55,583 nt of DNA, taken from contig NW_019091382.1 in assembly GCF_001949145.1 (NCBI RefSeq), positions 1,586,337 to 1,641,919 of the forward strand. The letters are read 5' to 3'. Position numbers and translations under genes: made by a program. Under the pieces are notes generated by a model. It had not been told where the DNA came from. It saw nothing but the letters and a program-made list of their open reading frames with translations, and made no database searches. The stretch comes from Acanthaster planci (lineage: Eukaryota > Echinodermata > Asteroidea > Valvatida > Acanthasteridae). Shown piece after piece: positions 12,901-25,047 of this stretch. Each line of letters opens with the position of its first letter. Position 1 is the first letter of the stretch.

Positions 12901-13240
12901 CATGACCTCTGATCACATGACCCCCACCACAGACATGACGACCGAGGTTGACGGCACTGCATCCGCCATACCAATCACTGTCACAGATTCTGAACACATG
13001 ACCACCCCCATAGTCGAGGGAGGGACTCCTGTGATTGAAACCCACACCATGGAGACTGCAGATGCAGTAACCCATGAAATTGTGAACTCTGACCCTGCAC
13101 AGGCCCTCACAATGGAAGAAGTTATTGCTGAGAAGGATGTCCAGCAGGAGGAGGTTGCCATGGACACAGAGATGCAAGCCGTTACTCAGCAACTGCACCG
13201 AGGAGAGATAATCACAGCCGAAGAAGTTGTCGAAGTCTAA
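995..13240 (+). CDS. PR-domain C2H2 zinc-finger protein (PRDM-like), 13 exons, 5' partial
   Basis: Seen: exons 995-1113, 2309-2458, 3328-3513, 4621-4774, 5919-6710, 7236-7394, 8332-8473, 9330-9499, 10106-10282, 10795-10934, 11430-11558, 11829-11951 and 12368-13240 have AG/GT borders and join in one frame of about 1,104 residues. Exons 1-3 resemble a PR (SET-related) domain, with RFGPYKG, then PRWLHCIKI and an acidic N-I-T-L-V-Q-V-G segment. Then come one C2HC finger, an acidic stretch, an AT-hook-like basic block, and about eleven further C2H2 fingers, some split by introns. A Gln/Ala/Thr-rich acidic tail ends the protein. Known: PRDM proteins are nuclear DNA-binding regulators, and many PR domains lack methyltransferase activity. 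Inference: a sequence-specific transcription regulator with a C-terminal activation-type tail. The multi-finger layout recalls PRDM10/PRDM15, but the PR motif differs from their CNWMM signature, so orthology is left open. The first listed exon starts in mid-codon, so at least one upstream coding exon is missing. Confidence 0.88.
1517..1940. mobile_element. TTAA-flanked MITE (piggyBac-like style)
   Basis: The element starts TTAACCCCTTGACGACGGG and ends with sequence whose reverse complement is TTAACCCCTTCGTGCTGGG. This gives matching terminal inverted repeats with TTAA at both edges. TTAA target duplication and CCC-starting termini are known for piggyBac-type elements. No transposase frame is present, so it is non-autonomous. 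It lies in an intron of the PR-domain gene. Confidence 0.65.
2747..2905 (-). repeat. tRNA-derived SINE, family 1, truncated copy
   Basis: Read on the minus strand, this starts GAGTCAGGTTAGTGTGGTGG, with an A-box-like element, then has a B-box-like GGGTTCCAATCCC. It continues with a body (ATTGAGTTTTCAGTCCCT, TTACCCAGAATATTC) that matches the copy at about 25756-26095. Two matching copies with an RNA polymerase III-type head identify a SINE. It sits in an intron of the PR-domain gene. Confidence 0.7.
3535..4016. mobile_element. hAT-type MITE with 8-bp target duplication
   Basis: The element begins TAGGGCTGAGTCAATTCAA and its other end reverse-complements to TAGGGCTGTGCCGAATAACC. It is flanked on both sides by the identical 8 bases ATGGTTGA (3527-3534 and 4017-4024). 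Eight-base target duplications are a hallmark of hAT transposons. The inside is AT-rich, contains many TATTCAAAT-like words and has no open frame, so it is non-autonomous. It lies 21 bases after the exon-3 donor. Confidence 0.9.
5406..5688. mobile_element. Foldback/MITE element with about 57-65-base inverted arms
   Basis: The left arm (5406-5462) and right arm (5624-5688) are imperfect reverse complements. Shared blocks include GGGTCATTCCATGAGGTTG, ATTTGTGACGGTGTCC and TTGTTACA. The roughly 160-base loop has no coding potential that can be trusted. It lies in an intron of the PR-domain gene, about 230 bases before the exon-5 acceptor. Confidence 0.75.
6247..6343 (+). other. AT-hook-like and highly basic segment of the zinc-finger protein
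   Basis: This part of exon 5 encodes KRPRGRPRK followed by a second basic run (QRKKRGRRKRRKRRRR). PRGRPRK fits the AT-hook core (P-R-G-R-P), which in other proteins binds the minor groove of AT-rich DNA. The basic run would serve as a nuclear localisation signal. It lies between an acidic Glu/Asp-rich stretch (5919-6130) and an Asp-rich spacer that precedes the first classical finger at 6432. The function is inferred from composition only. Confidence 0.7.
8612..8830 (+). repeat. Possible dispersed-repeat terminus
   Basis: The segment opens GGGGCCAATTTCATAGAGC and contains several TGCTTAAGC-type words in both orientations. This looks like one end of a foldback element, but no matching opposite terminus was found nearby. 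It is either truncated or simply intronic sequence. Confidence 0.35.
12368..13240 (+). other. Gln-rich acidic C-terminal region of the PR-domain protein (last coding exon)
   Basis: The terminal exon encodes about 290 residues without fingers. It has a run of nine Gln (12503-12529), repeated LLQ/ILQ/MLQQL segments, a Thr/Ser/Met-rich middle and an acidic end (EEVVEV). Gln-rich hydrophobic-patterned tails are typical of transcriptional activation domains; activity here is inferred. The exon is opened by an AG acceptor at 12366-12367 and closed by TAA at 13238-13240. Confidence 0.75.
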
Positions 13241-13564
13241 GTTTACACTAAGACAATTTTCGTGGTCCTTCTCAAATCAGTCTTGTATGCTCAATAGCAA
13301 TGAGGCCAGTGAAACCAAATGCATTCAGTGAGACATTTTGTTTGTAGCCGTCGTTATTCGTCTTGCATGCAGACCAAATAATGAGACATGATATTCCGAA
13401 ACATTCCATACTGTTGGCATTTGCCAAAAGGCATTAATTTGTTTTCTCTTTTGTGTTTTTGACGTTATGACTTTGAAATGACTTGCTGTTTGATTTAATA
13501 CTGAATGAAAGGTTTGTGCTATGACTACAAATATCAGTTTGTTTTCATTCTATTATGTTATATT

Positions 13565-13570
13565 AATAAA
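13565..13570 (+). promoter_or_regulatory. Poly(A) signal of the PR-domain gene
   Basis: AATAAA lies about 325 bases downstream of the stop codon, in AT-rich sequence with no further coding signal. It is the first canonical hexamer after the stop and the likely 3' end signal. Confidence 0.6.
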
Positions 13571-15984
13571 AGCCCAGTATATTTTCAAGTGTAAAGGAAC
13601 AGCCTTGGCCAAAACCAATGTTTACATGTCAGATGTGACGTCTTATTTAGGTTTGGTCTCTGGTCACCATATATTGGCCAAACGTGGTGAATTTCACCTC
13701 ACCGGGTGTTTTCATGGAAGACAAGTCCATGAAACCCTGGAACATGTTTTTGACCAATATTTCGCACACACCCAACTGTGCAGGCAGCCATCAGCAAGTG
13801 TATGCAGTGTGTAAGACGACATGATGCTTTTTGAAATTCTTATTTTTTTAGTAACTAACTTCTTTTAAGACACAAATTTCTGAAGGAGCTGCAGAACAAT
13901 AGAAAGTAAGCAAATAGTTCAGAGCAGAATGAAAGGAATTACTGTAAGCATATGGTTTACAACAGAGTGGCCAGATAAAAATGCCGTAAAACCCTGTTTT
14001 TGTTCACAATACCATGGAAAACGCCACTGAACGAAAATGAAAAATGCATAGAGACAGGTAAACCCCGAGAAAGCACATGTTCCAATGAAAATTTCAGGAC
14101 TTGCAAAGGCTTAATTCTTTTTGTCCTCTTTAGGGTCCTCAATATAGCTTTTGTCAACTCTTGCATTTAGGGCACATCTACCGTGTACATACATTACATG
14201 GACTTCCTTTGCTCAAATTTTGAACTTTTGGCGAAGTGTACCTGCCCCGAATAGTCTTCATTTGCATTCATGGCAATCTTCCATTAATACATTGGCACTG
14301 TTTCATCATACTATTCTATTGGGACTGAGGTAGACGATGTGAAATTCTTACCATTTTTGCGAATTCGACTGTCTCGGACTCTAGGCCATTTTTGAAGAGT
14401 TACATGGTTGAAAAGGATCCAAGCCGTAGACAGAGGTGGCCTACAAAATTGCCTAAATATCACTCACTGAGCGGAAATGGAAAAAAACTGTACTGGGACA
14501 GGGAGACTAAGACAAGCATGCATGCACACCGACAGACAATCCCTTCTTCCAAATGGACTCGCAGGCAGACAGTGACACTCAATTTTGGTTCCAAACAGTC
14601 AACTAAATAAGTTTACGAACGAAGGAAAGTTATTTTTGTTCACTGTTGACCAAGAGAGGGCGCTTTGTTGCTCGGGTTTATGGGTGCAGACCACTAATTC
14701 AAGTGAGAATTTCTGGCCAGCTCATTAGCATTGACTGTGCCCCCAGAGTATCTTTGAACAACGAGGTTTTGGCCCCCAAAATGGTTAGATTGTGTACATC
14801 CTTGCTAGGATCAACTCCCTAGGTCTTTGAGCTTTCATCTGAGAGCAGAATGGCTAAAGCATACTGTAGGAAAATACTCCCAAGTACCCCCGAAATTTAA
14901 AGTTGAGGGTTGTCACTTGAAAAATGGCTGCAAGCAGACTTTGGAAAAATCACTTTTTTCGGGGGGGCGGGGGAGGGGTTAATTTTGTTTTGAGGGAATA
15001 ACTCAAAATGTAATCGGTTGACCCACAGAAAATTGAAAAGACAGTTAAAGATTAGGGACCATACAATAATTTAACGTGTGTTTCAGATGCCTCAGGGATG
15101 TTGGTACGCATATTATTGGGCCCCGAACAATGCTGATTTTACACTGTTTTCAATGGGGCCTGAATTAGTGGACTACACCCTATATTTCAAAATGGCAGCG
15201 TCCATGCTGTAATGGCGGCTGGATTTAAAAATCGTTTCTCTTGTTTCTGTTTGTCATAACAGTGGTAGAGAGACGACGAAAAGCCATGCATTCGAGTTTT
15301 AACGATTTTGATACCTCAGAAATATGGGATTGTTGGCACATTAAATGTCCAGGTAATCGAATGAGAATTATGCATAGGCTATGTCATGTAATTTTGTCAT
15401 TGTCTGTGTCAGTTTCAAGAAATGTTTTTACAGGATGGACCCTAACAAAGCTTAACCCTAACGGAGGCACCCTAGCTAACGGAGGCTAACCCTAACGGAG
15501 GCTAACCCTAACGACGAGGGGTGTCAATCTTGGATGGTCAAGTACAGCTTGCGCAGCTAGACCAAGCCATGGATGATACGCATGCACAGGTACTGGAAGT
15601 CCTTGAATTAACACTCTCCTTGGTTGGAAGTGCCCTATTTCGGGTCAGTGATCGATAGTTGCTTATTTCTGTTGAAGAGCGCCCTTGCACAACTAGTTTT
15701 TACTTTCTCTCACTAACCTTTAAGCGGGATTTTTAGTGCTCAGTAAAAAGACTTTACAATCGTGATTTTTCCTATGCTTACGAGATTAAGCCAGAAAAAT
15801 AAATTCCACTTAGACTAAAAACTAATAGCAGAAACTATTTAATGGGATTTTCGGAAGAAAAACTGAACAAAGCCAGAAAACCGGAGAGAAAATGATCGAA
15901 ATCGTGTACCCCTTTACATTTTCAATGGCCCTTGCCGCCAAGGCCATTTGTGCGCATGCGTGCATAATTATGAATTTATTAGGG
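13571..15984. other. Intergenic, no gene recognised
   Basis: Between the poly(A) signal of the zinc-finger gene and the start of the scramblase duplication there is no open frame with a recognisable motif. A short tandem array (15438-15512) is annotated separately. The block around 15640-15720 resembles 19130-19205 (both contain TTTCTGTTGAAGAGCGCCC), so it is a dispersed or duplicated non-coding repeat. Confidence 0.6.
15438..15512 (+). repeat. Short tandem repeat, TAACCCTAACGGAGGC unit
   Basis: About four imperfect 16-base units are arranged head to tail. The TAACCCTAAC part resembles the metazoan telomere repeat, interrupted by GGAGGC. No gene overlaps it. Confidence 0.7.
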
Positions 15985-18806
15985 AAGGTTTATTAATTTT
16001 GATCTTGGCTTTAGCAGTACATTTTTGAGACAAATACGTGTATCATGTTACACGGTGGGACCACATCATGCCGGGACAAAGGAATCGGCATTGTTCTGTC
16101 GAAATTACTGGGCAAAAGGAAAACTGCTACATAAAATGTCATTTGATAGCTTTTAATTTGCCTAGAATGATCAAACGACAAAGAAAATTAACGAGAATTT
16201 TAATTTACAACCACTTGTAGAAGACACAAATTTAATGCCACAAATCACAAACTTCAATCCATGTTTGCCCTTACTAGGATGATCCAGTAACTGTTCATTA
16301 ACAAGATAACAATTAATTGACAGCGGTAATCTTCCTCAGAAAATATTTGTTGCCGATCAGCTACGTGCTGACACCACTACGTGTCATAATAAATTGATCG
16401 AATTGCGTCAGTGGCCCCCAAATAATAAATACTACAACCGGAGAGTCTTTTCACCGTGCAATTCGTGATAAATCCAGTTTAATTAACAAGAAAGAATCTG
16501 GGTTTGAAAGAAATTTAAAACCGTAACAAAAAGAGAAACTACATGTTATTAACACTGGAAGATTAAGCTAGCTATCCACACCGGGCTACTGTCTTTGAAG
16601 AAACCTATCAAAATGGATCGAATGCTTGCGAAATGCAATGTAGCCTTCTTTACGCACCTCTCAGTTACGAAAACTGAATCGCTGTACCTACTAGTATCTA
16701 CCTCAGACAGGGGTACTTTTGGCACTGTATGTGAAGTCCGAACCGTTCAGGCCTGTTACTACCTGGTTTGTGGAAATTCGATTCTTTAGAATTAATTTTC
16801 TCTTGTGACCTCACTCTATTCAGTAAATTGTGAATTATTCTTTAAGAATCTACAGGCATTGTGAACAGTCTCTGCAAACAAGTTCATTATACTAGCTTGC
16901 TAAGCTGAGCTAAGCTAAAAACTTAAAGATCAGTCTTTTACGAATAATGTAAGTTCAGGGTGTTTAAAAAATTTAATATCATTTAAATTAGTGAACTTTT
17001 TTACATAGCACGTAAATGACAGCATTTTTCATTCATTTGTTGTTGTTTTTTACTGTTGATGGGGGAACAACGAAAAATCAAAAGGAGATTATGTGCAATG
17101 TATCGACCGAAGCTTCAACTATATCTCCTCCTAAAACTGCTTTTTCCAAACTAAATCTGTTATATTTCTCTTGGACTTTGATATTGTGCATTTTATCACT
17201 GTCTCTTTGCATCTGATAAATTCTTATTTTAGATGCGAACTGTTCTCTGTGCAATCTATCTTTCACATTGCGTCCCTTTAAAAAAAATTTCTATGGTAAG
17301 CGAAAAAAAATTAAAATGTAGTTAAATATAAACTACATTTTATATTTTTTTTGGCCCTTCAATTCCTATTGGTTTTATCTACATGAAACTTTTATTTCTT
17401 AATATTTCACGTATTTAATATTTGTCTTTGCCATTTGTATTTTAAAAAATTGCTTTGTATCGCTTTTCACCGAATTTAACTTTGTTTCTTTCGATTCTGT
17501 TTCTCATTTTACTTAATAGATTTAGAATAATTGTAATCAATCCAAATTTCCACTGTTTAGCAATGATCCTTAAAAAAAGGTCAATCCATGAATTGTTTTA
17601 ACAAATGGATTAATAACTGAAAGTCAATCGAAACGGATGCAAGAGACTTACCGCTCAGGACATCGTGTCATTCCAATGTTTACGCTTTCGAAACGAAATA
17701 ATTCCACAACAGCTCGGTGAGCGTTTTGATGTATACCCTTGTGAGTGGTCCTTATGTTCCAAATAAGCTTCTTGCCAAGATTCCACACGGGTATTACATT
17801 CCTCAACTTTATACAATCACACTTTCATAAAAATAATTGTTTTTACATAGTCCCCTAGTTTTCCGTGGTTGTCACTTGCACACGTTCGACTCCATTTGGA
17901 TGTCAGAGACATTCCATCAACGCTGAGTGAATGAGCGACAAAACTGTGCATGTTGATGAATGGAACAATGGTTGTGTACCCAGGCGAAGAACTAACAGTA
18001 AGATACAGAAAAACCAGTTTTGCATAGCTAATAGTACACTGGAGAGCGCATCGAATTCCTCACATAGCTCAAAGTATTAGCATCATTCTTTGCTTTTTGT
18101 TTCCTTGTCAGAAAAACAGTTGTGGGAGGAGCGTAGTTTAAGTCAGGGAATAGACTCGAGACCATTTTTTGTGTGTGTATGAATCGGCTTGGCTTCACTC
18201 CGCCCATTCTTCGCACGATTCTATAGCCCTAGGTCACACTATTTGACGTAATTTCGAAAACTAATCCCCGTTTTTCAAGTTATGTTTTTCATTAGTCCCA
18301 CATGAAACTTGCCAAAGTTGCCCAGGAAACGAAGAAACTGGGCAGCAGGCCTAGATAGGGGGCTCTAAATCCTAGTCTGAGGAAAAAGAATTATTCTTTT
18401 CTGTAACTATGCTATAGATTATTGGACCATGGGGCGCCAGAAACTCGAGAGAAGTTTGCCCAGCGGTTTACGTTTCAAATGTGCCAGAGTTAAGTGGCTA
18501 CCGTCGAAACAAACCTGTAAAGTTACTCCATCTCTATAAACGATGCTTGTCTGGCTCCAAAAAATCGAGGAGAACAGAATTAACAACAATGAAGTGTCAA
18601 TTATTGTCTTTGAAATTAATAAGTGCAAATTAGACAAAAACTTAATTTGGCATTTTCAAGAACACAGTGCTTTTTTGTTTTGGACTCAGAAACTTCCCTG
18701 AGAAAATAGTGCTTCTTTTACACCTCCGGTCTTGCAAACGAGCCGTTACTTTGGGGTAAAGGTTTCACTCTGACTTTCATACTGACGACGCAGCTCACAA
18801 CTTGAG

Positions 18807-21800
18807 TTAAGAGCTAGGCTCCATCTCGAAGAACATGAAGTCCTGAAGAAAAATAAAAAGAATTTGAAAGAGTGAATGAAATGCCAACACGCTGCTGGAC
18901 ATTAGAGCAAAATCACAAAATGCCATTCCACGACTCCAGCACAAAGCAGATTCAGACGCATATAATCTAGTCTTGGCAACAGATGTCACTGTTATTTACT
19001 ACGCGTGCCAATATTCTCACTTGTGGCATTAAAAAGTACTGGAGCAACAGAAGGTATTAATTACACGACCACAACCATGGCCGACAAGTTCAACCGACGA
19101 CCATTTGTCGACTAGTCTTGGCCCATGACGTTAGTGATCGACAGTTGTTTTATTTCTGTTGAAGAGCGCCCTCGCATAACTAGATTTTACGTACTCTCAC
19201 TAGTGCGAGCTGGCGCTCAGTGGGGCGCACTATGCACTGTGTCCGCTATCAAGCACTGACGTCTTGAAACCAAGACTATTTGCCGACTGGAAGACAATTT
19301 CCTGGTAACCGGAGCATTAACTCTAAAAAAAAAGCCGGGTTTTTTTTTGGCCCATCTCACAGCCGGGGGGCGCATTCCGCCCCCAAAAACTTAGCTGTGC
19401 CTCACTCGAGGTTTTGAGACTTGGCATGCACGCGGTAAAGACTCTCCTTATCATTACAAATGTGAAGTTTGAACTCAATCAAACGAATTGTTTTGTTGTT
19501 GCGGTCATTTGAAGCGGAAGGCCATGCGTGCCAGCCCTTATGCATGGAGTACTGCAGCAGTGGGAAAAAAGGCATACATTTTTGGCAGCCTCGTCTGGGG
19601 GAAAAATGCGCGCTGCGCAAGAACGGTGTGTCTAATTTTCACAAAAGTGGTGTCAAACGGACCGCAGAGAGTTATTTAAAACTCCTCAGGCTCAAATCCT
19701 GAAAAAATGTACTGCGGCCGTATTAGGAAAAATGTTGGGGGCAGATTCCGTCCCCAGCTCTTTTAGGGTTAAATTTATCATCGATACCCGGCGAATATTA
19801 AAGTTTGTTCGGCGGTCGAACTTGCCCCTGCTGTGCTTCGTGCTAAGTCAAGAATACAGGGAACCAGCCAGTAGAGAAGCACGATTATTGCACAATTGAA
19901 ATGAAAGTTAACATTAGGCTTAAACAATTTTTCCGAAAGAAAAAAAAAGTGATAAGATTTACAAATGCACAAAAGTCCTTGAATCAAGACTAGGCCGAGC
20001 CCAGAAGTAAAATTCTGATTTCTGCACAGGCCTACTTTTGACCTCACTACTTCAGGCCTACTGAAGAGATTTTAAAAAAAATTCTCCAAAACTGAAAGCT
20101 CATACTTACAATCAAGAAGGCAGCTGCAACCATCACTGCCTTCATTTTCACATCCAGATCTTGAGGAACTGCAGAACACAGAAAAAACAAAACAAAACAA
20201 AAAACAAAGCTCCCATGCAAACAAGATTGGACAATGATCATGATTCACATGTTTAGTCAAAATTTTGCTAAAAGGACAGTGCTGACGGATAGGAAATCAA
20301 TTTCTGTGTCATCAACAGCGCCCCCATGCGGTTAAATGTGGTTTCCAGCATCCCGCAATTCGAATTTACATGGACGCATTGGACACCCTACCCTCGAAGG
20401 TTTACTCGCCCGCGCGCATTTACACACGGTCAATGCTGATGATTTTCATGCTCGTTCCCAATAACACGCACCGCCCATTCGGGTGTTCTAAACGGCATGT
20501 GTCAAAGTCAGAGCAGTCAGCTATTGATCAGTGTTGAAATCCACAACAATCAGTATTCTTACAAGACACGCCGAAATTGTCTGCCTCGGTCAAATATTCC
20601 TTGACCATTCCGCCCCACTGTTTGGTGATCTTGCCAACCTCGATCCCTCCCTCCGCCGAGAACACCTGCAGTCAGGGAACAAAATAGCATTGCCTGTCCA
20701 GCGTGCCTGTCCATAGTTTACACTACGTGTGCTTAGAGGATGAATGGTTAGATTTATGCATAATTCTCTCGTTTTCAAAAAAAATGATGTACAAAAACTC
20801 AGGGCATTTGTTGATTCCCAAATATTATATTGGAAAGTTTAAGGATTGAATTTAACATTATTTCTTGTTAAATATCCTTCTTCTAAAAATAATTAAGCAC
20901 AAAACTTCATTCCAAAGCCACCGAAACCCCCAGCTGTGTTTTACTTACAGATAGTGGCCGAAAGAGGAAAATCAATGAAAAAAAAATTACCGCCCTCTGG
21001 AATTCCTTCCGAGCGGATTAAATTCAAATGACAGTAAATATCAAGGGTTGTAAAATGTTGAACAGCTGATCACAGCAAGAGAATTTTCTCAGGTGAAATT
21101 TCACAACTCGTTGTCGATTTGAGAATTAGCTGCAATCGTGCAGTAAAGTTGGGACAAATTCGGTATTTGCTCCCCTCTTAAAATCATGTAGTTTGATAAT
21201 CCCCTTTTTCGGGAACTTCCCATGAAGAGCAAGTTCGATCAGCGAAAACTTGTGAACCGATCGCCAATATTGACTGGTAACCTATGCAAAAAATGTATGC
21301 CGGGCACCAGGCAAAATTGACCAGTGGTCGATCAGTAATAAGTTGCCACTGATTGCCCTTGCTCTGTACAGACACAGGTGTGCCCCGTCACATGTGAAAA
21401 CGGTCTTCAAACCCCAAACTCCACTCACGTTGAATTCGACGTCTGACCGGCAGCAGACTTGCTGGCATGCGCAACAGGGACCGCCGATTTTCAGTACGGT
21501 GTTATCGCTGGCGTCGAATATATCAAAATATGGTTTCCATGCCGACTGACTGTGAGGGTAGAAATACCATTGAGGGAAATATTATTACCTCTTTCATTAG
21601 CAGCCCTCTGATTATTTTGTTCTGTACCAAATATTCGCTAGGGCTGCATATAGCGAAGTGCACAAACGATCATGAAAAACCTTTGGCCTGAACCCCCCCC
21701 GAGAAAAATTCATGGATCCGCCCGTGCAAATTATCAAACCGCAGCAGACAAACGCCCAGAGGGACAAGTTACATAAAAAGAACTTTCTGTTCAGTGATAT

Positions 21801-24603
21801 GAAGCTTATAAATTACACGTTCCTGACATCGTTTTTTTTTGTGCCACTTGTCACCGTTTGGCCCGAAATTCTTGACGTTGGTAGCACGAACGATAAAATG
21901 AACAAACAAAAATGGTTATGAAAAGATCAACTGTGTCTTAATCTGTCGATACCCTGTGAACGTTTTTTAATGGGCGAAAATAATTTTGTTTTCTAGTGTA
22001 GCTGTAAAAGTGTCGAAGACTGAAACTAGATGTTTTAATAAAAACACACTTCTTTTAACATACATCGCTGTAAACCAGGGGCAGATTCAGCATTTTCCGG
22101 GGAGGGGGGGCGTGATCTCGATTTTCCAAAGGGGGGGGGGGGTTGAACTAAAGCAGTTATGGTAAAAACCCCGTAGGGCGTGGGGTCTGGAGCTATTTTG
22201 TATTCTAGTCGCACAGTGATGCAATTTCAGGAGGTATGACCCCTGTTTTTGTTCTCCCATCTTTTCCATTTTTTTGGATCCGCCCAAAGCCTTGATGAAA
22301 TGAAAGCCTTGAGTCGAGACTAACTCACCACTGCCTTATACGTCCTATGCGGTAGCCAGGCGGAGACTCCACATTAACTTCCCACGAGCAGCAGTCGACG
22401 TTTGCGCACCAGCAACAGCCAGCCCAGCACTTGAACGGTCGTTCGATACGAATAACCTCCTGAAGACATAAACAGTCGGACCCTCAGAAATGCAACTCAT
22501 TGGCTGGGACTTCTTCTCAATGGGGGACTTTGAAAAGCTGGTGGCAGCAGACATGCCTGTCTTTTTTCTAGGTATTGCGCGTGCTCAGAATTATGCACGC
22601 ATGCTCAAAACAACGCACGCATACTCAGAACTGGTAAAAAGGACCGGCATGTTTGTCGCCACCAAGCGTCTCAAAGTCTCCCATTCAGATTTTCACAGAT
22701 TGTAATTCTATGCGCTGTAACCGTGTCGAACGGTCCAGGTAGTACATAATGATTATGATCTATAAATTGACGCATGCGCAATTATGTCAGAAGGCAGCAG
22801 ATATAGAAGTGCATGTATTGCTGTGTGACACAAACAGTTAACGGCTGAGAATGGTTCTAAATGCCTTCATTAAGGACCACTCACCTGACCAAAATTGTCC
22901 ACAACGTGCAGAACGAAACCCCTCTCACTCTGGCAGCAAACCCGCATCCAAACACCTGATTCTGTACGAATGTAAGGTCGAAGAAAAGGCAGGTTTACGG
23001 CCTTGCAAAAGCACTTCTTATGGGTGAAGTCAAGGTTAATCTTCAAAATCTTGCTGCACTCATTATTTGCTCTTTAATTTTGTTTTAATGGGCGAAATCG
23101 ATAAGAAGAGAAAATCATTGTTTGCTCTGCAAATACAAGTTACCACCCAAAGCTGGTTTTCTTCCAATTCTTGATAAACACATCAATCGACTCTCTAAGC
23201 AAATATTTTCGTCGAATCAAGCACCGCGTAATGTTAATGAAGTCTATCTTGTTTCAAATTGCCTTATTTTCAACAGCTTCGTTTCACCCACAGGTTGTGA
23301 TTTCATGTTAACTGCCCCGACTTAACGTTTTTCTGCGAAAATCTTCAGTTACCGAGGTAGGCCCGAGGTAGGCCCAAGGTGGACCGTGATTGAGTGCAGA
23401 CATTACTGAATGCCGAACTTTATTCAGCCAGTGACTAAGAAAATATACAGGGTGGGAATTAGCCCTACCCTCGTAGGCAAAGAACACCTGCTGCCCCATG
23501 GTGTTTTTGACAGCGTATCGGTTCTTGGTCTCTATGTTGGTCAGCGCCTCGAAAACTTCGATCTGCTGGTGGATCAGGAGTTGGTCTATCTCTGTCAAGT
23601 ACTCCAGGCCGTTGGGGACCCCGTCGATTTTGGCGGGCGGCTCCATCCATCCGGGCCCCTTGCTTGGTTCTGGCTGCTGTGTTGTCTGCAAGTATCCAGG
23701 AAATGATGTTACTATTCGGTCGGTCGGTCGGTCGGTCAGTCATGATGGCTCCAGTCGAGCATCAGTGTCCTCAGTTGTCCAGAAATATATTGACAATTTT
23801 TAATGTTTGAGAACGCGCACTTTCCAATACACTCGACCCCCAAGGGGACGTCAAACTGCAGATTAAGTGCGTTCAAGAAATATTCACTGCCTGGACTCTT
23901 TAATGATTAGCTCCGTCAACCCCAGTGTTTCTACACAATCTATACTGATGATAACACTGGTGTTAAAGCTGATCTTTTACGTGTACCCGGTACCTGATCC
24001 ACGCAAAAGTCTCGACAGATGTTGCTTTGGGGTTTTTGAACACGAGCTTGAGGGAGCATAGTATCCAGCACTCTGATAAGATCGTCAATTTAGCACTGAG
24101 GCTAGTTAGAAAAAGGAGTGATCGGCCAGTCACTAGGGACCTGGCAACCGAAGCACGAGTCTACTAGAAGCCTTTCTTCCATTCTCGCTAGAATTGATAG
24201 CTTTGGGGTGCGTGATAAACAGTTTCGTGTAGATAGACAGACAATATTCTGAACATACCAAACAATAAATCCTGCTTTTGTCATCTTTTGCAAGGAGAAA
24301 AAACAAAATGAAGGTTTATTTTGAAGCTTTTCACGGTGTGATAAAAACATAGGTGACAACTTTCGCCTACAACCATGTATCGCTTCTTTGAAGATGTGCG
24401 ATGTAGCGCTGAAAAGAATCGGTAGTGAGAGTTTTCTCATTGTGTCCAAGAGGAACAGAGGACGCTGTCAGAAACGTCGAAAATAGTCTACTTCAAAGTC
24501 ATGAAGAATCGAAACTACATTTAGCAACAGAATGAATTACGCGCAAAATAAAGTGCTTCATTTTGCTATTTAACCCCAAAATAAAACGCTGACCTACCGC
24601 CAT
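18807..24603 (-). CDS. Phospholipid scramblase, copy A (intact)
   Basis: Seen: eight minus-strand exons (24598-24603, 23469-23685, 22885-22961, 22329-22459, 21429-21549, 20563-20665, 20110-20168, 18807-18842) have GT/AG borders and compatible phases. They give 249 residues ending MEPSS. Hallmarks of the scramblase family are GLEYLTEIDQLLIHQQIE; VCCQSERGF; EVIRIERPFKC followed by a Cys-rich patch (possible palmitoylation); PCCACQQVCC; GKITKQWGGM (aligned with the PLSCR1 nuclear-import segment); EADNFGVSFPQD (calcium-binding loop); and the C-terminal membrane helix KMKAVMVAAAFLIDFMFFE. Known: scramblases are Ca2+-responsive, single-pass lipid-bound membrane proteins linked to phosphatidylserine exposure and signalling. 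The N-terminus is short and lacks the long Pro-rich tail of PLSCR1. The start is a two-codon exon (ATGGCG then GTAGG) conserved in copy B; a different first exon cannot be excluded. Confidence 0.9.
19317..19772. mobile_element. TTAA-flanked MITE in a scramblase copy A intron
   Basis: The edges are TTAACTCTAAAA...GCCGGG and, read in reverse complement, TTAACCCTAAAAGAGCTGGG. They share inverted termini and TTAA at each border. Sub-terminal inverted motifs (GGGGCGCATTCCGCCCCC and GGGGGCAGATTCCGTCCCC) also match. No transposase frame was seen. It lies between the last two exons of copy A. Confidence 0.6.
22076..22285. mobile_element. Possible GGATCCGCCC-terminus MITE, decayed
   Basis: The left edge CAGGGGCAGATTCAGC and right edge TTGGATCCGCCC are imperfect inverted termini of the type seen clearly at 48499-48758. 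Inside are G-rich and C-rich tracts. A third isolated terminus (CATGGATCCGCCCGTG) lies at about 21711-21726. Target duplications could not be fixed. Confidence 0.45.
23716..23740 (+). repeat. GGTC tetranucleotide microsatellite
   Basis: About five head-to-tail CGGT units lie in the intron just upstream of scramblase copy A exon 2 (gene on the minus strand). Confidence 0.85.
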
Positions 24604-25030
24604 GATGTGGAGCTACACGAACGCCAAGCCTATGTTTATCGTGCGTCAACAACAATACTGAACGCTTTCCTTAAATGCAGCTAGAAATCCCTGCCGATGT
24701 CGCACGTCTATTTCTTGGCAAAACGAACCTTGGACCACCTCCTCATTATTCCCGAGTTAATATTACTGAGCTTCGATAACGGAGAGATTATGAATCAATC
24801 GCCGTCAAACGACCCCAGTTTAGCCATGCCGCACAAAAAGGCTTACACCTGGCAATGCTGGACACACCGAAGGGACAATATGAAATGCATGAAGCCGTTG
24901 GTTCACGGCTTCCATATAGGTGCGTGCAAATTTCAGCCATGGCCCACTGATTTGGACGTCGACGTGACTTGTGAGGCGAAGCTGGTGAGTTTTTGCACGC
25001 TATAATTATCGCTTTAGTACATGTCTAATT

Positions 25031-25047
25031 AAAAAAAAAAAAAAAAA
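25031..25047 (+). repeat. Poly(A) tract
   Basis: Seventeen consecutive A bases lie upstream of scramblase copy A. It could be a relic retroelement tail, but no element body was recognised beside it. Confidence 0.6.

Noticed and set aside
20047-20260. Two overlapping minus-strand 62-64-codon frames
   Set aside because: Only 20110-20168 is coding (scramblase exon 7); the rest of each frame is flanking intron.
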